Shown here one piece after another: positions 49,585 through 58,800 of a DNA stretch of 64,000 nucleotides. Within the stretch, counting starts at the first letter, position 1. The number at the start of each line of letters is the position of its first letter. The stretch is from Clostridiales bacterium (lineage in GTDB: Bacteria > Bacillota > Clostridia > Peptostreptococcales > Anaerovoracaceae). The notes below the pieces were generated by a model. It ran no database searches. It had not been told where the DNA came from and saw only the letters and a program-made list of their open reading frames with translations. The stretch is from assembly GCA_009911365.1 (NCBI GenBank), contig QXXF01000008.1, positions 1 through 64,000 of the forward strand, read 5' to 3'. The position numbers were made by a program, and so were the translations under genes.

Positions 49585-50367
49585 TTATAAACCATCCGCG
49601 CTAAAACCTAATTCCTTTAATGTATGGATCAGCGCCTCTGCTGATTCAATATCACTGACGCCATTTAGGATTTTCAACTCTTTTTCCTTTGCGTCGTCGG
49701 GCTCGGTCTCACTGACAAGCCTTACACTGCTTGCCCCTGCATATATATCACGATAAACTGTTTCACCATCTAACTGGTATATCTCCGCATCCGAATAGGC
49801 TCTCACAATATCCGCGATTTTTGGCTGCCTCCGAATTCCCTTTTCACGGATTGATTGTACCAGCGCGGGCATCCGAACTTCCAACGCCGCCTCTTCTTTT
49901 GGCGAGATACACTTTCTGCAGATAAGATGATCATTCTTTTTCTCAATCTCTTTACTGTATACGACCCGCGGTAATCGAAGGTGCTCTGCCGTCATTGTCG
50001 CAATCGTCACCGCATCTCCGTCATATGCCAGTCGCCCGAATAAAAATAAATCATAACCTGGAAACGTTCTTTCTATCACCTTTGCGATTACTTTTGCGAA
50101 AGTCTTTGTGTCAGAAAAATCAAAATCTTGAAAAACCACATGATATGCTTTGCTCACGCCGTATGTATATACTTTTTTTAATGTCTTTTCACAATCGGGC
50201 GTATCTTCAGAAAAAAGGACCGCTGATACCGTTCCCCCATATTTTTCCTTTAAAGCCATTGCTTCTGATATTACATTGCGATCACTTTCACTTAAATACT
50301 CTTCTTCCTCAAAGAAACCCTGGCTGCCGTACAGATTTCTTAATATCAATAATATGTCCATGTTCAT
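49585..50367 (-). CDS. etfB: Electron transfer flavoprotein, beta subunit
   Basis: The 260-residue protein has the EtfB fold with SESDRNVISEAMALKEKYGGTVSAVLFSEDTPDCEKTLKKVYTYGVSKAYHV, LFLFGRLAYDGDAVTIATMTAEHLRLPRVVYSKEIE and the C-terminal helix region. It pairs with EtfA. The gene is first in its operon, behind TTGACA-17-CATAAT (50448-50453 and 50425-50430) and two GCTAAC repeats near the transcription start. Sequence is AT-rich compared with the flanks. Confidence 0.9.
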   Translation of the reverse strand: MNMDILLILRNLYGSQGFFEEEEYLSESDRNVISEAMALKEKYGGTVSAVLFSEDTPDCEKTLKKVYTYGVSKAYHVVFQDFDFSDTKTFAKVIAKVIERTFPGYDLFLFGRLAYDGDAVTIATMTAEHLRLPRVVYSKEIEKKNDHLICRKCISPKEEAALEVRMPALVQSIREKGIRRQPKIADIVRAYSDAEIYQLDGETVYRDIYAGASSVRLVSETEPDDAKEKELKILNGVSDIESAEALIHTLKELGFSADGL

Positions 50368-50387
50368 CCCCTCATTTTTATTTGTGC

Positions 50388-50526
50388 GCTAACTATTTTT
50401 ATGCTAACTTTATCCGTGTTCACTATTATGGTCATATCAAACCCACATGTCAAGATTTTTTTAAATTTTCTTATTGACAATTACTTGTTAGCGTGCTATA
50501 TTACTAACAAGTAATTAGTATGCTAA
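50388..50526. promoter_or_regulatory. Divergent promoters with MarR-type operator repeats
   Basis: Plus strand: TTGACA (50474-50479), 17 nt, TATATT (50497-50502), overlapped by the inverted repeat ACTTGTTAG (50483-50491) / CTAACAAGT (50504-50512). TTAGTATGCTAA lies at 50515-50526. Minus strand: TTGACA (50448-50453), 17 nt, CATAAT (50425-50430), followed by two GCTAAC repeats at 50403-50408 and 50388-50393. The shared GTTAGC/GCTAAC half-sites suggest that one regulator, most simply the neighbouring MarR protein, controls both directions. Confidence 0.65.
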
Positions 50527-50599
50527 ATATTAATAAACAAATTATTTCCGTTGTTGATTATCAAACTAAAAAATATCTATATTTATTAAGGAGGACATT

Positions 50600-51742
50600 A
50601 TGAATTTTGAATTAACAGAACAACAAATAGCCATTCAGGAGACAGCTAGAAAATTTGCTGAGGAAGAATTGCTTCCAGGCGTAATAGAGAGAGACGAGAG
50701 CAGCGAATTTCCTGTTGAACAGTTCAAGAAAGCAGGAGAGCTCGGTTTCATTGGGCTTCCTTATCCGAAAGAGTACGGTGGACAAGGCCTTGGTTACATG
50801 GAATACGCTCTTGCTGTAGAAGAAATCTCTAAGATAGACGCATCATTCGGTATCTCCTATTCTGTTACCACTTCCCTGTATGGCGGAAGCGTATGGTATT
50901 CAGATGCGACAGATGAGCAGAAAAAAGCATTCCTTCCAGAAGTTCTTTCCGGAAAGGTGTTTGGTTCCTTTGGTCTGACAGAGCCGAACGCAGGTTCTGA
51001 CGCAGGCGGATGTATCACAACCGCAGTAAAAGATGGTGATGAATATGTCCTCAATGGTTTGAAATGTTTTAACACCAATGGACCTCTGGCAAAATACACA
51101 GCAGTATATGCGCTGACTGAGCCGGAGAAAAAATCCAAGGGTCTGGCATGCTTTATCGTGGATAGAGACGCACCGGGTGTACGCACTGGAAAGATTGAAA
51201 ACAAGATGGGTATCCGCGCAGCGCAGGTATCTGAGGTAATCCTCGAAGACTGCCGTGTTCCAGCATTCAACAAAGTCGGAAATGATGGCAATGGATTCAA
51301 GACAGCTATGAAGGCACTTGACTGCGGCCGTATTGGCGTTGCCGCACAGGGTCTTGGCATCGCGGAGGGTGCGTTTGAGCGCGCGGTTGAGTATATGAAA
51401 GAAAGAGAACAGTTTGGCAAACCGATCGCAAAGAACCAGTTCCTGCAGTTTAAGATGGCTGAACTCGCAATTAAAATTGAAGCAGCTAAATATATGCTTT
51501 ACAAGGCAGCTACTGACCATGATACAGGAAAGAGTTACGGCCAGTCTGCGGCAAAAGCAAAATATATGTGTACAAACGTAGCTATGGAAGTAACCGAATG
51601 GGCTGTACAGTTCATGGGCGGAAATGGTTACATGAGAGAATACCATGTAGAGAGAATGATGCGTGACGCAAAGATCACACAGATCTACGAAGGGACAAAT
51701 GAAATTCAGCAATTGATTATCGGTGGGGCTCTGTTTAGATAA
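50600..51742 (+). CDS. Acyl-CoA dehydrogenase (butyryl-CoA dehydrogenase type)
   Basis: The 380-residue flavoprotein has the family signatures FGLTEPNAGSDAGG, GIRAAQVSEVILEDCRVP, FGKPIAKNQFLQFKMAELAIKIEAAKYMLYKAA and IYEGTNEIQQLIIGGAL, which carries the catalytic Glu in YEGTNE. It should reduce or oxidise a short-chain acyl-CoA with EtfAB as partner. AAGGAGGACATT gives a strong ribosome site, and the codon use is that of a well-expressed gene. Etf genes are on the opposite strand beside it rather than in the same operon; no crotonase or thiolase is nearby. Confidence 0.93.
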   Translation: MNFELTEQQIAIQETARKFAEEELLPGVIERDESSEFPVEQFKKAGELGFIGLPYPKEYGGQGLGYMEYALAVEEISKIDASFGISYSVTTSLYGGSVWYSDATDEQKKAFLPEVLSGKVFGSFGLTEPNAGSDAGGCITTAVKDGDEYVLNGLKCFNTNGPLAKYTAVYALTEPEKKSKGLACFIVDRDAPGVRTGKIENKMGIRAAQVSEVILEDCRVPAFNKVGNDGNGFKTAMKALDCGRIGVAAQGLGIAEGAFERAVEYMKEREQFGKPIAKNQFLQFKMAELAIKIEAAKYMLYKAATDHDTGKSYGQSAAKAKYMCTNVAMEVTEWAVQFMGGNGYMREYHVERMMRDAKITQIYEGTNEIQQLIIGGALFR

Positions 51743-51792
51743 TTACCTTATCAATCTATTTCCCTAAACTCCGATTCTAAGATTCAGATAAT

Positions 51793-51840
51793 GCGCAATA
51801 ACCCGAAATTCTAATGATCTAGGGTTATTGCGCGTTTTAA
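51793..51840 (+). terminator. Terminator of the acyl-CoA dehydrogenase gene
   Basis: GCGCAATAACCC (51793-51804) pairs perfectly with GGGTTATTGCGC (51822-51833), followed by GTTTTAATAT. Confidence 0.85.
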
Positions 51841-51861
51841 TATATCAATAAATCTCCGTTA

Positions 51862-52026
51862 TCAGCAATAATAACTGATTTCCCCAAATTGCTCACACCA
51901 TTTATCAATAATCAATTCACTATTGGCTTCAACATGTTTCATAATATTTATCAACATTTTATCTGGGATTTTAGAATCATTATTACGCAATAACGCTTTA
52001 CCTGCGCTTGTGATCCAGATCTTTGT
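51862..52026 (-). pseudogene. C-terminal fragment resembling DUF4160
   Basis: From about 52026 down the minus strand encodes TKIWITSAGKALLRNND, KIPDKMLINIMKHVEAN and SELIIDKWCEQFGE, similar to the end of DUF4160 proteins (AKFWL..., helix, LxxxWxEYF). The codons above this come from another frame. The N-terminal half of the domain is missing. Confidence 0.4.
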
Positions 52027-52201
52027 CCCATTGCTCGTAGCCCTTCCGTTTATAATCGGGAAGCCAGCACGTAGCATGGCGAAAGCAAACCGTTTCATCA
52101 GGCGTTTCAATATATACCTTCACGCGTCCATCCGGCTTCATTTCGGAATGAGCGATTTCCGTATCATCCGTCAGCGTCATATATGGACACATCATATTCA
52201 A
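51998..52201 (-). pseudogene. Truncated small protein of unknown function
   Basis: The frame begins MNMMCPYMTLTDDTEIAHSE and continues DGRVKVYIETPDETVCFRHATCWLPDYK before running into DUF4160-like sequence in another frame and stopping. The MCPYMTL..TEIxHS pattern is seen in short conserved proteins of Clostridia, which are longer. The 3' end is probably lost in the same deletion that removed the start of the neighbour. Confidence 0.4.
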
Positions 52202-52297
52202 CAGCCTCCACTATTTTTCATCACCAAAATGTAAAATCATCCCAAAATACCAATACCTTGTATTTTAACTCAAAAGATGCCTGTAACCCACTTTTCC

Positions 52298-53680
52298 TTA
52301 CAACGAAATCCCCAGCACCATGGTAGCCATGGCTAGATAAGCCAGCGCAGACACCATGTCCGTCAGAGATGAAATCATCGGCGTAGCCATCAGCGCCGGA
52401 TCGACACCTAGCCGCTTTGCCAGCAGGGGCAGCATCCCCCCGAGCAGCTTGGCGAACATAATGACGATCAGCATGGAGCCACACACTGTGAAGGCAATGG
52501 CCATGCTCTGATGATCGATGAAAATGATTTTAGCAAAATTGAACAAGCTGAGTATCACGCCTAAAATCACGCTGACCCGCAGCTCTTTCCAGAAGACCCT
52601 CAGTGCGTCTTTCAGATCAATATCTCCAAGGGATATGCCTCGGATCACCAAGGTGGCCGCTTGGGTCCCCGTGTTACCTCCGGTCCCCATCAACAGGGGC
52701 AGGTAAAAGGTCAGTGCTACCACCTGCTGAAGGGTGGCTTCGAATTGTTCGATGATGGTGCCGGTGATCATCAGGGAAACGGACAGCAAAATCAGCCACG
52801 GCAGCCTGTTTTTCGCATGACGGAACACGCCCATGTCCAGGTATTCCGTGTCAGAGCCATCAATGACTCCAGCCATCCTTTCGATATCCTCTGTGGTCTC
52901 CTCTTCAATGACATCCAAAATATCGTCAACTGTGATGATCCCCACCAGCCGATGCTCCTTATCCACCACCGGAATTGCCAGAAAACCGTATTTCTTAAAG
53001 GCTTCTGAGACTTCCTCCTGGTCGTCGTTCACATTGACATAAACATATTCTGTGCTCATCATCTCCGAAATCTTGGTATCCTCATCATGGATCACCAAGG
53101 CCCGAAGAGAGACGATCCCCTCCAGTTTCCTTCCCGCTTCTTTCACATAACAGGTATAGACCGTTTCGCTGTCCATGCCCTCTTTTTTGATATAAGCCAG
53201 GGCTTCTCCCACCGTCATGTTGTTCTGCAGGCTGATGTAGTCAGGTGTCATCAGGCTCCCGGCACTGTTTTCCGGATAATTGAGAAACGTGTTGATCAGC
53301 TTTCGCTCTTCTTTCGGTGTTTTCTCCAGGATTTTGTCTACCAAGTTCGCCGGCAGTTCTTCCAGCACATCGATTTTATCGTCAAAGTCCAGTTCTTCGA
53401 TAATGTAGCTGATCTCCCGCTCCGTGATCCCCTGGATGATCTCCACCTGGTCTTCCGACGGCAGATAGGAAAACACCTCTACGGAAACATTTTTCGGAAG
53501 CATACGGAACACGATGATGGTCGTTTCCACGTCCAGCTCTTCCAATACCTCTTCCAGGATCTCCGCAATATCCACTTCATTGTTTTTCAGCAGCTCGTCT
53601 CGCGCCTTTACATACTGTTTTTGCTCCAAGATCTCCAGGATTTCTTCTATGGTTTCGTTAAAATCTCTTTCGTTTTCCAT
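52298..53680 (-). CDS. mgtE: Magnesium transporter MgtE
   Basis: The 460-residue protein has the full MgtE plan. The N-terminal helical domain runs to about residue 130 (EELDVETTIIVFRMLP, ELPANLVDKILEKTPKEERKLINTFLNYPENSAGSLMT). Two CBS domains follow (about 135-260, VPVVDKEHRLVGIITVDDILDVI), then a five-helix pore domain with RLPWLILLSVSLMITGTIIE, LPLLMGTGGNTGTQAATLVIRG and the GVDPALMATPMISSLTD segment with the Mg2+-binding Asp. No M-box riboswitch was seen in the short upstream gap. Confidence 0.95.
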   Translation of the reverse strand: MENERDFNETIEEILEILEQKQYVKARDELLKNNEVDIAEILEEVLEELDVETTIIVFRMLPKNVSVEVFSYLPSEDQVEIIQGITEREISYIIEELDFDDKIDVLEELPANLVDKILEKTPKEERKLINTFLNYPENSAGSLMTPDYISLQNNMTVGEALAYIKKEGMDSETVYTCYVKEAGRKLEGIVSLRALVIHDEDTKISEMMSTEYVYVNVNDDQEEVSEAFKKYGFLAIPVVDKEHRLVGIITVDDILDVIEEETTEDIERMAGVIDGSDTEYLDMGVFRHAKNRLPWLILLSVSLMITGTIIEQFEATLQQVVALTFYLPLLMGTGGNTGTQAATLVIRGISLGDIDLKDALRVFWKELRVSVILGVILSLFNFAKIIFIDHQSMAIAFTVCGSMLIVIMFAKLLGGMLPLLAKRLGVDPALMATPMISSLTDMVSALAYLAMATMVLGISL

Positions 53681-53732
53681 CTGCCTCCCCCTTTCTATGA
53701 ACTTTTATTATATCGCGTTTTCACGCAGGATT

Positions 53733-54803
53733 TCAACCATCTGACTTTAGATTCTCTAAAATAACTTGGGCAAATTTTTCCGCCCGCTGCTCCGCCCCTT
53801 CTGAATGAAGGATGGCCTTTGGGTCATTGGCTGTTTCTAGCAGAGCGAACCTCCCTGGAAGACGAAACGTCTTGTTCATGTTCAGGGCACTGATCAGCTG
53901 CTGGGCTACGATGTCACCACCGCTGTAGCCGGACACCACGATGCCGAAGAGGCTTTTTTCATAAAACTTGTGCACCATGAACAGGGCTGTCAGCCGATTG
54001 ATGAAAGCGGCGATATTGGCTCCCACTGCATCGTTGTAATTGGCACAGACCATCACCAGCGCATCACACTCCAAGATGGCCGGATAGACTTCTTCCACCA
54101 TGGGACCTCCGTAAAAGCACTTGTTTTCATCCCCATAATGCTTGCAAGTCTCGTATGGACAGCCCTGACAGTCCTGGATCTTCCCGTTGCGCAGGGACAG
54201 TTCCCGAATCTGGCAGCCGGAGAGATGCTTTTTCACCATTTCCCACAGGCTCAGACTGTTGGAGGTTTTTCGCTCGCTGGCGTGGATCATCAGGATCCGA
54301 GGCGTTTTCTCGCACAGCTTTTCAAAATGGATGATATTGTGGACCAGCTGCCGCCCGGCCACGATATACGCACCCAAATTGTCCATCCGCAGGTTCTGGG
54401 CCTGAATGTTGAAATTTTTCAAAGATCGGGTTCCTTCCACCAGTGGCCGCCCTGGAAACGCGCATCCAGCCCGGTTCGCACTGAAAGCCAGCTCCCTGGA
54501 AACGGATTTGGTGAACAGTTCGCTGTTGCCATCAATAATAATCCCGCCGGTGCTCCCTTCCAAGCAGTCCCGCCGCAGCCTGATCTGTTTTAACATGTGA
54601 TAATATTCCAAGTTGACCCCGGATTCCCCCAGGGATATGGAAAACAGCAGCTTTTTGTTCCGCAAGTCCGCTTTCGCAAATTGTTCCCCTGTAATGATCT
54701 CTTCGTAATTGTACCCCTTGAGGCTGGCATCCAGGATGGAATGGAGCCGTTCGGCTTTTTTCGCTTCACCGCAGAGAGGGTTGATCAAAGTAAATTGTCC
54801 CAC
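53733..54803 (-). CDS. NADPH-dependent FMN reductase-like flavoprotein
   Basis: A GTG at 54803 (VGQFTLINP) is the likely start because AGGAGG lies 7 nt ahead; the ATG at 54809 directly follows it. The C-terminal half (about 165-356) is flavodoxin-like: PRILMIHASERKTSNSLSLWEMV, LRNGKIQDCQGCPYETCKHYGDENKC, LECDALVMVCANYNDAVGANIAAFINRLT and YSGGDIVAQQLISAL. The CxxCxxxxC-like cysteines recall iron-sulfur flavoproteins (ISF). The N-terminal half is of unknown type (LLFSISLGESGVNLEYYH). It follows the malate/lactate-dehydrogenase-like gene closely, so it is probably the third gene of the operon led by the 1624-residue protein. Confidence 0.7.
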   Translation of the reverse strand: MGQFTLINPLCGEAKKAERLHSILDASLKGYNYEEIITGEQFAKADLRNKKLLFSISLGESGVNLEYYHMLKQIRLRRDCLEGSTGGIIIDGNSELFTKSVSRELAFSANRAGCAFPGRPLVEGTRSLKNFNIQAQNLRMDNLGAYIVAGRQLVHNIIHFEKLCEKTPRILMIHASERKTSNSLSLWEMVKKHLSGCQIRELSLRNGKIQDCQGCPYETCKHYGDENKCFYGGPMVEEVYPAILECDALVMVCANYNDAVGANIAAFINRLTALFMVHKFYEKSLFGIVVSGYSGGDIVAQQLISALNMNKTFRLPGRFALLETANDPKAILHSEGAEQRAEKFAQVILENLKSDG

Positions 54804-54828
54804 GAGCATACCTCCTTTTGTCCCTTGT

Positions 54829-55821
54829 TCACATCAAATCCGTTAAATGGTCATACGCAGCCTGGATCCGCTGAAACAGCGCTTCTGGCAGAGGCAGGTC
54901 CTCCACCTGGATCCCCCAGGCTGTCCTTCTGTTCTTTACTCCCAGGAAAGCCCCGTGTCTGCCTGTCCCAAAGTACACGGAACTGTATTGCCAGTTCCCC
55001 CGCATGGTTTCCAAAATGGAAATGGCTCCTGACGACAAGGCAGGGGCGACGAAAGGCTTGAACCCCAGCTCCCTTGTTTTCATATTGGATTCCACCGCCA
55101 GCTGGGTCAGCTCCCTGGAGAGCGCATCATCATACTGTTCCAGGCTATTGGCGATCACTAGGTCTTCCCCATGGGGACCAAAGGCCCTGCCCTCCTGTAA
55201 GAAGCTATGAAAACGCACATCTTTTTGAGCATAGTAAAGCGCTCTGCTATTCATGACACCCAGCCCATAGCCCTGGACCTGCTCCCGCCGCAGGCCCGCA
55301 TTGCAAACTGCCTTGCACAGAGGATCCACTGGGTCGGAAACCACTGCGAAAAGCCCAGAAAAACCTGATCTTGCCGCCTGCTCCCCAAATCCACCCGCCA
55401 GTTTGGCGTTGGCGGAAAGCTGGGCCATCCTCACGTCCTTCACATCTCCTCCCACCGGGGGCACGCCTTTTGAAGCGCAAAAGATCATCACGTCGCAGTC
55501 GAACAGAGCCTCCGGCGAGATGATTTCCACCTTAGGCAGCAGCCCATGATCCAGCGGATATTCGATCTGGTTGATCTCCGCTTCAAAACGCTGGGCCGCT
55601 TTTTCGTTAAGATCGCAGATTCCGATGGAATCCACCGCTTCCTTTCCCAAGAGCCGCAGACCCATCAAAAGCATGCTCCCCACATCCCCTAGGGCCAACA
55701 GGTTCACCCGCCTTTTCCCTGTCAGAGAAATAGGATTCCTCTCCTGGGGTCTTATGTAAAAACAATCCTGTTTTTTGTTGATGATTCTTGGTTCCTCAAA
55801 TAGTTCGCTCAGTTTTCTCAT
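54829..55821 (-). CDS. Malate/lactate-dehydrogenase-like NAD-binding protein
   Basis: The 330-residue protein has a Rossmann start VNLLALGDVGSMLLMGLRLLG, then IGICDLNEKAAQRFEAEINQI, DCDVMIFCASKGVPPVGGDVKDVRMAQLSANAK and AVVSDPVDPLCKAV, the plan of the lactate/malate dehydrogenase superfamily with the (V)SNPVD motif changed to SDPVD. GYGLGVMNSRALYYAQKD and PHGEDLVIANS fit the catalytic half loosely; the usual HG catalytic histidine is not evident except in GPHGED. Function is uncertain. Its ATG overlaps the TGA of the 1624-residue gene, so the two are coupled. Confidence 0.7.
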   Translation of the reverse strand: MRKLSELFEEPRIINKKQDCFYIRPQERNPISLTGKRRVNLLALGDVGSMLLMGLRLLGKEAVDSIGICDLNEKAAQRFEAEINQIEYPLDHGLLPKVEIISPEALFDCDVMIFCASKGVPPVGGDVKDVRMAQLSANAKLAGGFGEQAARSGFSGLFAVVSDPVDPLCKAVCNAGLRREQVQGYGLGVMNSRALYYAQKDVRFHSFLQEGRAFGPHGEDLVIANSLEQYDDALSRELTQLAVESNMKTRELGFKPFVAPALSSGAISILETMRGNWQYSSVYFGTGRHGAFLGVKNRRTAWGIQVEDLPLPEALFQRIQAAYDHLTDLM

Positions 55822-58800
55822 ACGATCACACTCTCCAATCGAATCAGCCGCTCGATGCCATTGATCAAATATCCGGATGGCGCTAAATTCATGTCATAAT
55901 TCATGTAGCTTCCTAGATCCGGAACCCTTGGCGAAATGACTGCTTCCGACAATCTCTGCAGCGTTAGTTTTCTCTCAAATTCGTTCTGATATTCCTGTTC
56001 TAGATCCAGGAATATCTTATATGCGTTTTCCAGACATGTCATAGAAAACTGGTAAATGGCCCGTTTGGAAATCCCTGGCATAAACCCTGGAGCCACGTAA
56101 GGCAGGATCAGGTTCACCGATGCCTGAAGACTGGCTTGATTCTCCATCTCCCGTTTGATGCCGTCACCGCCAATAAACGGGTACAGACTGGATTCCACGA
56201 ACCAATTTTTCAAGTTTGGGATAAAGTAGGCACTGTCCACCTTTCTTCCCTGGATGGTCATCAGGTCCTTTCCCCTGCCAGACAAAACGCCTATCACCAG
56301 TTTAGCCACCTCCACGTTGTTTTCTTTCAGCACTGGGTCCAGCTCTTTCATTCGATATCCTTTGTGAAGCAGATCGTCCACCAAGATCACCTGCCTGTCA
56401 AAGGACTTTATGGTCTTCACCTGATTTGGGATCGGTGAATAACGCGGATATTCTTCAATGCGGAACCCTTTGATGTCTGGGTTGAATTTCTTTTCCGTGT
56501 GAATGGCCTTTGTCACTGTGTTTGGCACCACCATGCCCCGCAGGATCTTTCCAAAAGGCACGCACATGTACGGCCCCAGCTGGCGGACCTTCAAAGGCTC
56601 GCTAGGGACTCCATTGATCTCCGTCACCATATTGATGATCTTGTGGTGCATGACTCCGGAATTAAAGGACAGCACCAGATTTCCGGGATACATGTCCGTC
56701 AGGATCTTTTGCAGCCTTCCGTGGGCCTGATCCATGGTTTCCAAGATCCGCTCGCTCTTGTTGAACGGATCCTTTAGCACGGTGTCCATGTTTTGGAACA
56801 CTGCCACGGGACTTTTCATGTCCACTTCGTAGATGCCGGTCTGCCGCCCATTGAGGACGATCTCTCGGAACCCCTGCCGCTCCAGCACAGAGAGGATTTC
56901 TTCGTTCCGATCTTCTCCCACCACAGGATGGTAAATGGCATAGGTCATGTCCTCCTGCAATGCCTGAGAAAGGGTCTCCGTGGTGATCAACTGTATGACG
57001 TTTCTGATCTGAGTGTCATGAGCAAAGTAGATTCCGCCTATGATCAGGATCCTGCCCGTGGCTTTTTCCCGCAGATAAGCCGCCAGTTCCGCATCTTGAA
57101 ATTCTTCGTACAGATCGGAAGTAGTGATTTCCTTGGTCGCCGTAAAGGCCCGCACCTGATTTCCCATGCCACCGTCCCGCACTGCCGCGGTCCGCACCTC
57201 CGGTCGGTCCAAATAATCTTTCAAACGGTAAAAATTATGACCCCTGCCTCGAATCTCTTCCGCCAGGTCTTTGATCATACCGCTGCCTCTGTGCGCCAAA
57301 GATTCAAATTGAAGCAGCTTTGTCTGCATGATGCCCTTGTACTGGGGCTCCCGCAGATAAAGGCTGTTGTTGTAGATGTAATTTTGGGCAATGGGATCGA
57401 TCAAATTGGAAATGTCCCGATTGTAGTCGATGTTTTCCCGGATCCTGGTGGAACTGATGTCCTCTAGATGCACCGGCAGTGTCAATTCTACTACTTTTCC
57501 AGAAATATTTTTGTACGCTTCCGACAGATCATCGCCCTTTTCCTCTCCTTCCACCGCGCTTTCCCTGCGGAACACAACATGGTTGAAGGTATGAATGGAA
57601 TGCTCCGAAGGCTGGGCTTTGTAGGACGAAGCGTTGATGATCACATCGCTGCCCACTACAATGTATAGCTCCTTGTCCGGCAGCAGCTCCCTCAGCTTTT
57701 TCAGATCCCGGGGGTTGGCGATATTGATGGGCTCATCGTCTGGGAAAATATAGACGCCGCCTTCGTCTGCCACAGACATAGTGATAATCTTTTTGCGGAT
57801 CATCCGCGGCTGGGTCTTCTTTGACCAGGAAAACTCGTCCAGTGCCAGATACACTTCAAACCCCATGTCCCGTATGGAGGTGACGATCCCTTTATGGCTG
57901 AGAGAAAACGGGTCAAAGGTGCCTGGGAAAAAAGCGATCTTTTCCCGCTGCGGCAAGCTGAAACCTCCCTTTTCCAGAATGTAATCAGAAAGGAATCGGT
58001 AAATGTGGTTCAAGGCGGCCGCGTTTGTGAAAAAGGTCAGTTCTTCCTCTTTCTGGTCCACCACTAATGTGAGCATTTTCTTGTAGATCCGCCGGAAAAC
58101 GCTGTATTTTCGTTCCAGCGTCAGCAGTGGACTGCCGAAAATATGCTGCCCCATGACTCGGAAGGCCTCTTGGCTCACAGCTGAGTTGTAATTGGCCAGA
58201 CCTCGAAGCAGCATCCCCAGCATGGCCATTTTGCGCTGTTCATATTCTGCGTGAGGCTGCGGGAACCTGTTTAGATATTCTGGAAAACGCTTGATGATCT
58301 CACCGATGGTGTCCAAGGTGACGGAAACCACTTTCTCATTCGTGTTTTCCAAGAGCTTTCGGAAACTTCCTAGCAGTTCATCCAGTTCGTTAGGATGAAG
58401 ATACAGAGCCAACGCGCCCAAGTATCTAGGGATATATTTGGAAAACTGATATTCTCCAATCTCCAGCCCTCGGGTCAATTCAACGACTAGCTCGTTCCTC
58501 TGATCCAGCGGCAGCATGGGTACCACTGCCAGCAGCCCTTCGCCCGCAATGTGCCGCACTGTGACCCGTTCGCTGACTTTGATCAGATTGGAAAGATGGG
58601 TAGCTACATGGAGGACTTCCGTCGATCTTCCCCGCTTCACTTCATCCAACAGGAATTCAATGTTCACAGCCTTGATGACCCATGGAGTGTCCACTTTCAG
58701 GTTTTCCAGGAAAATATCCGAAGTCAGCCGCGCTTCTTGTTCGAGAAATTCCCGGTATTCATAGAGTTTCTCGTCTAAAAGTCCCGTGTTTTTCCTGATT

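Noticed and set aside
50900-51712. 270-codon minus-strand open frame
   Set aside because: It is antisense to acyl-CoA dehydrogenase, a well-conserved gene with strong codon bias.
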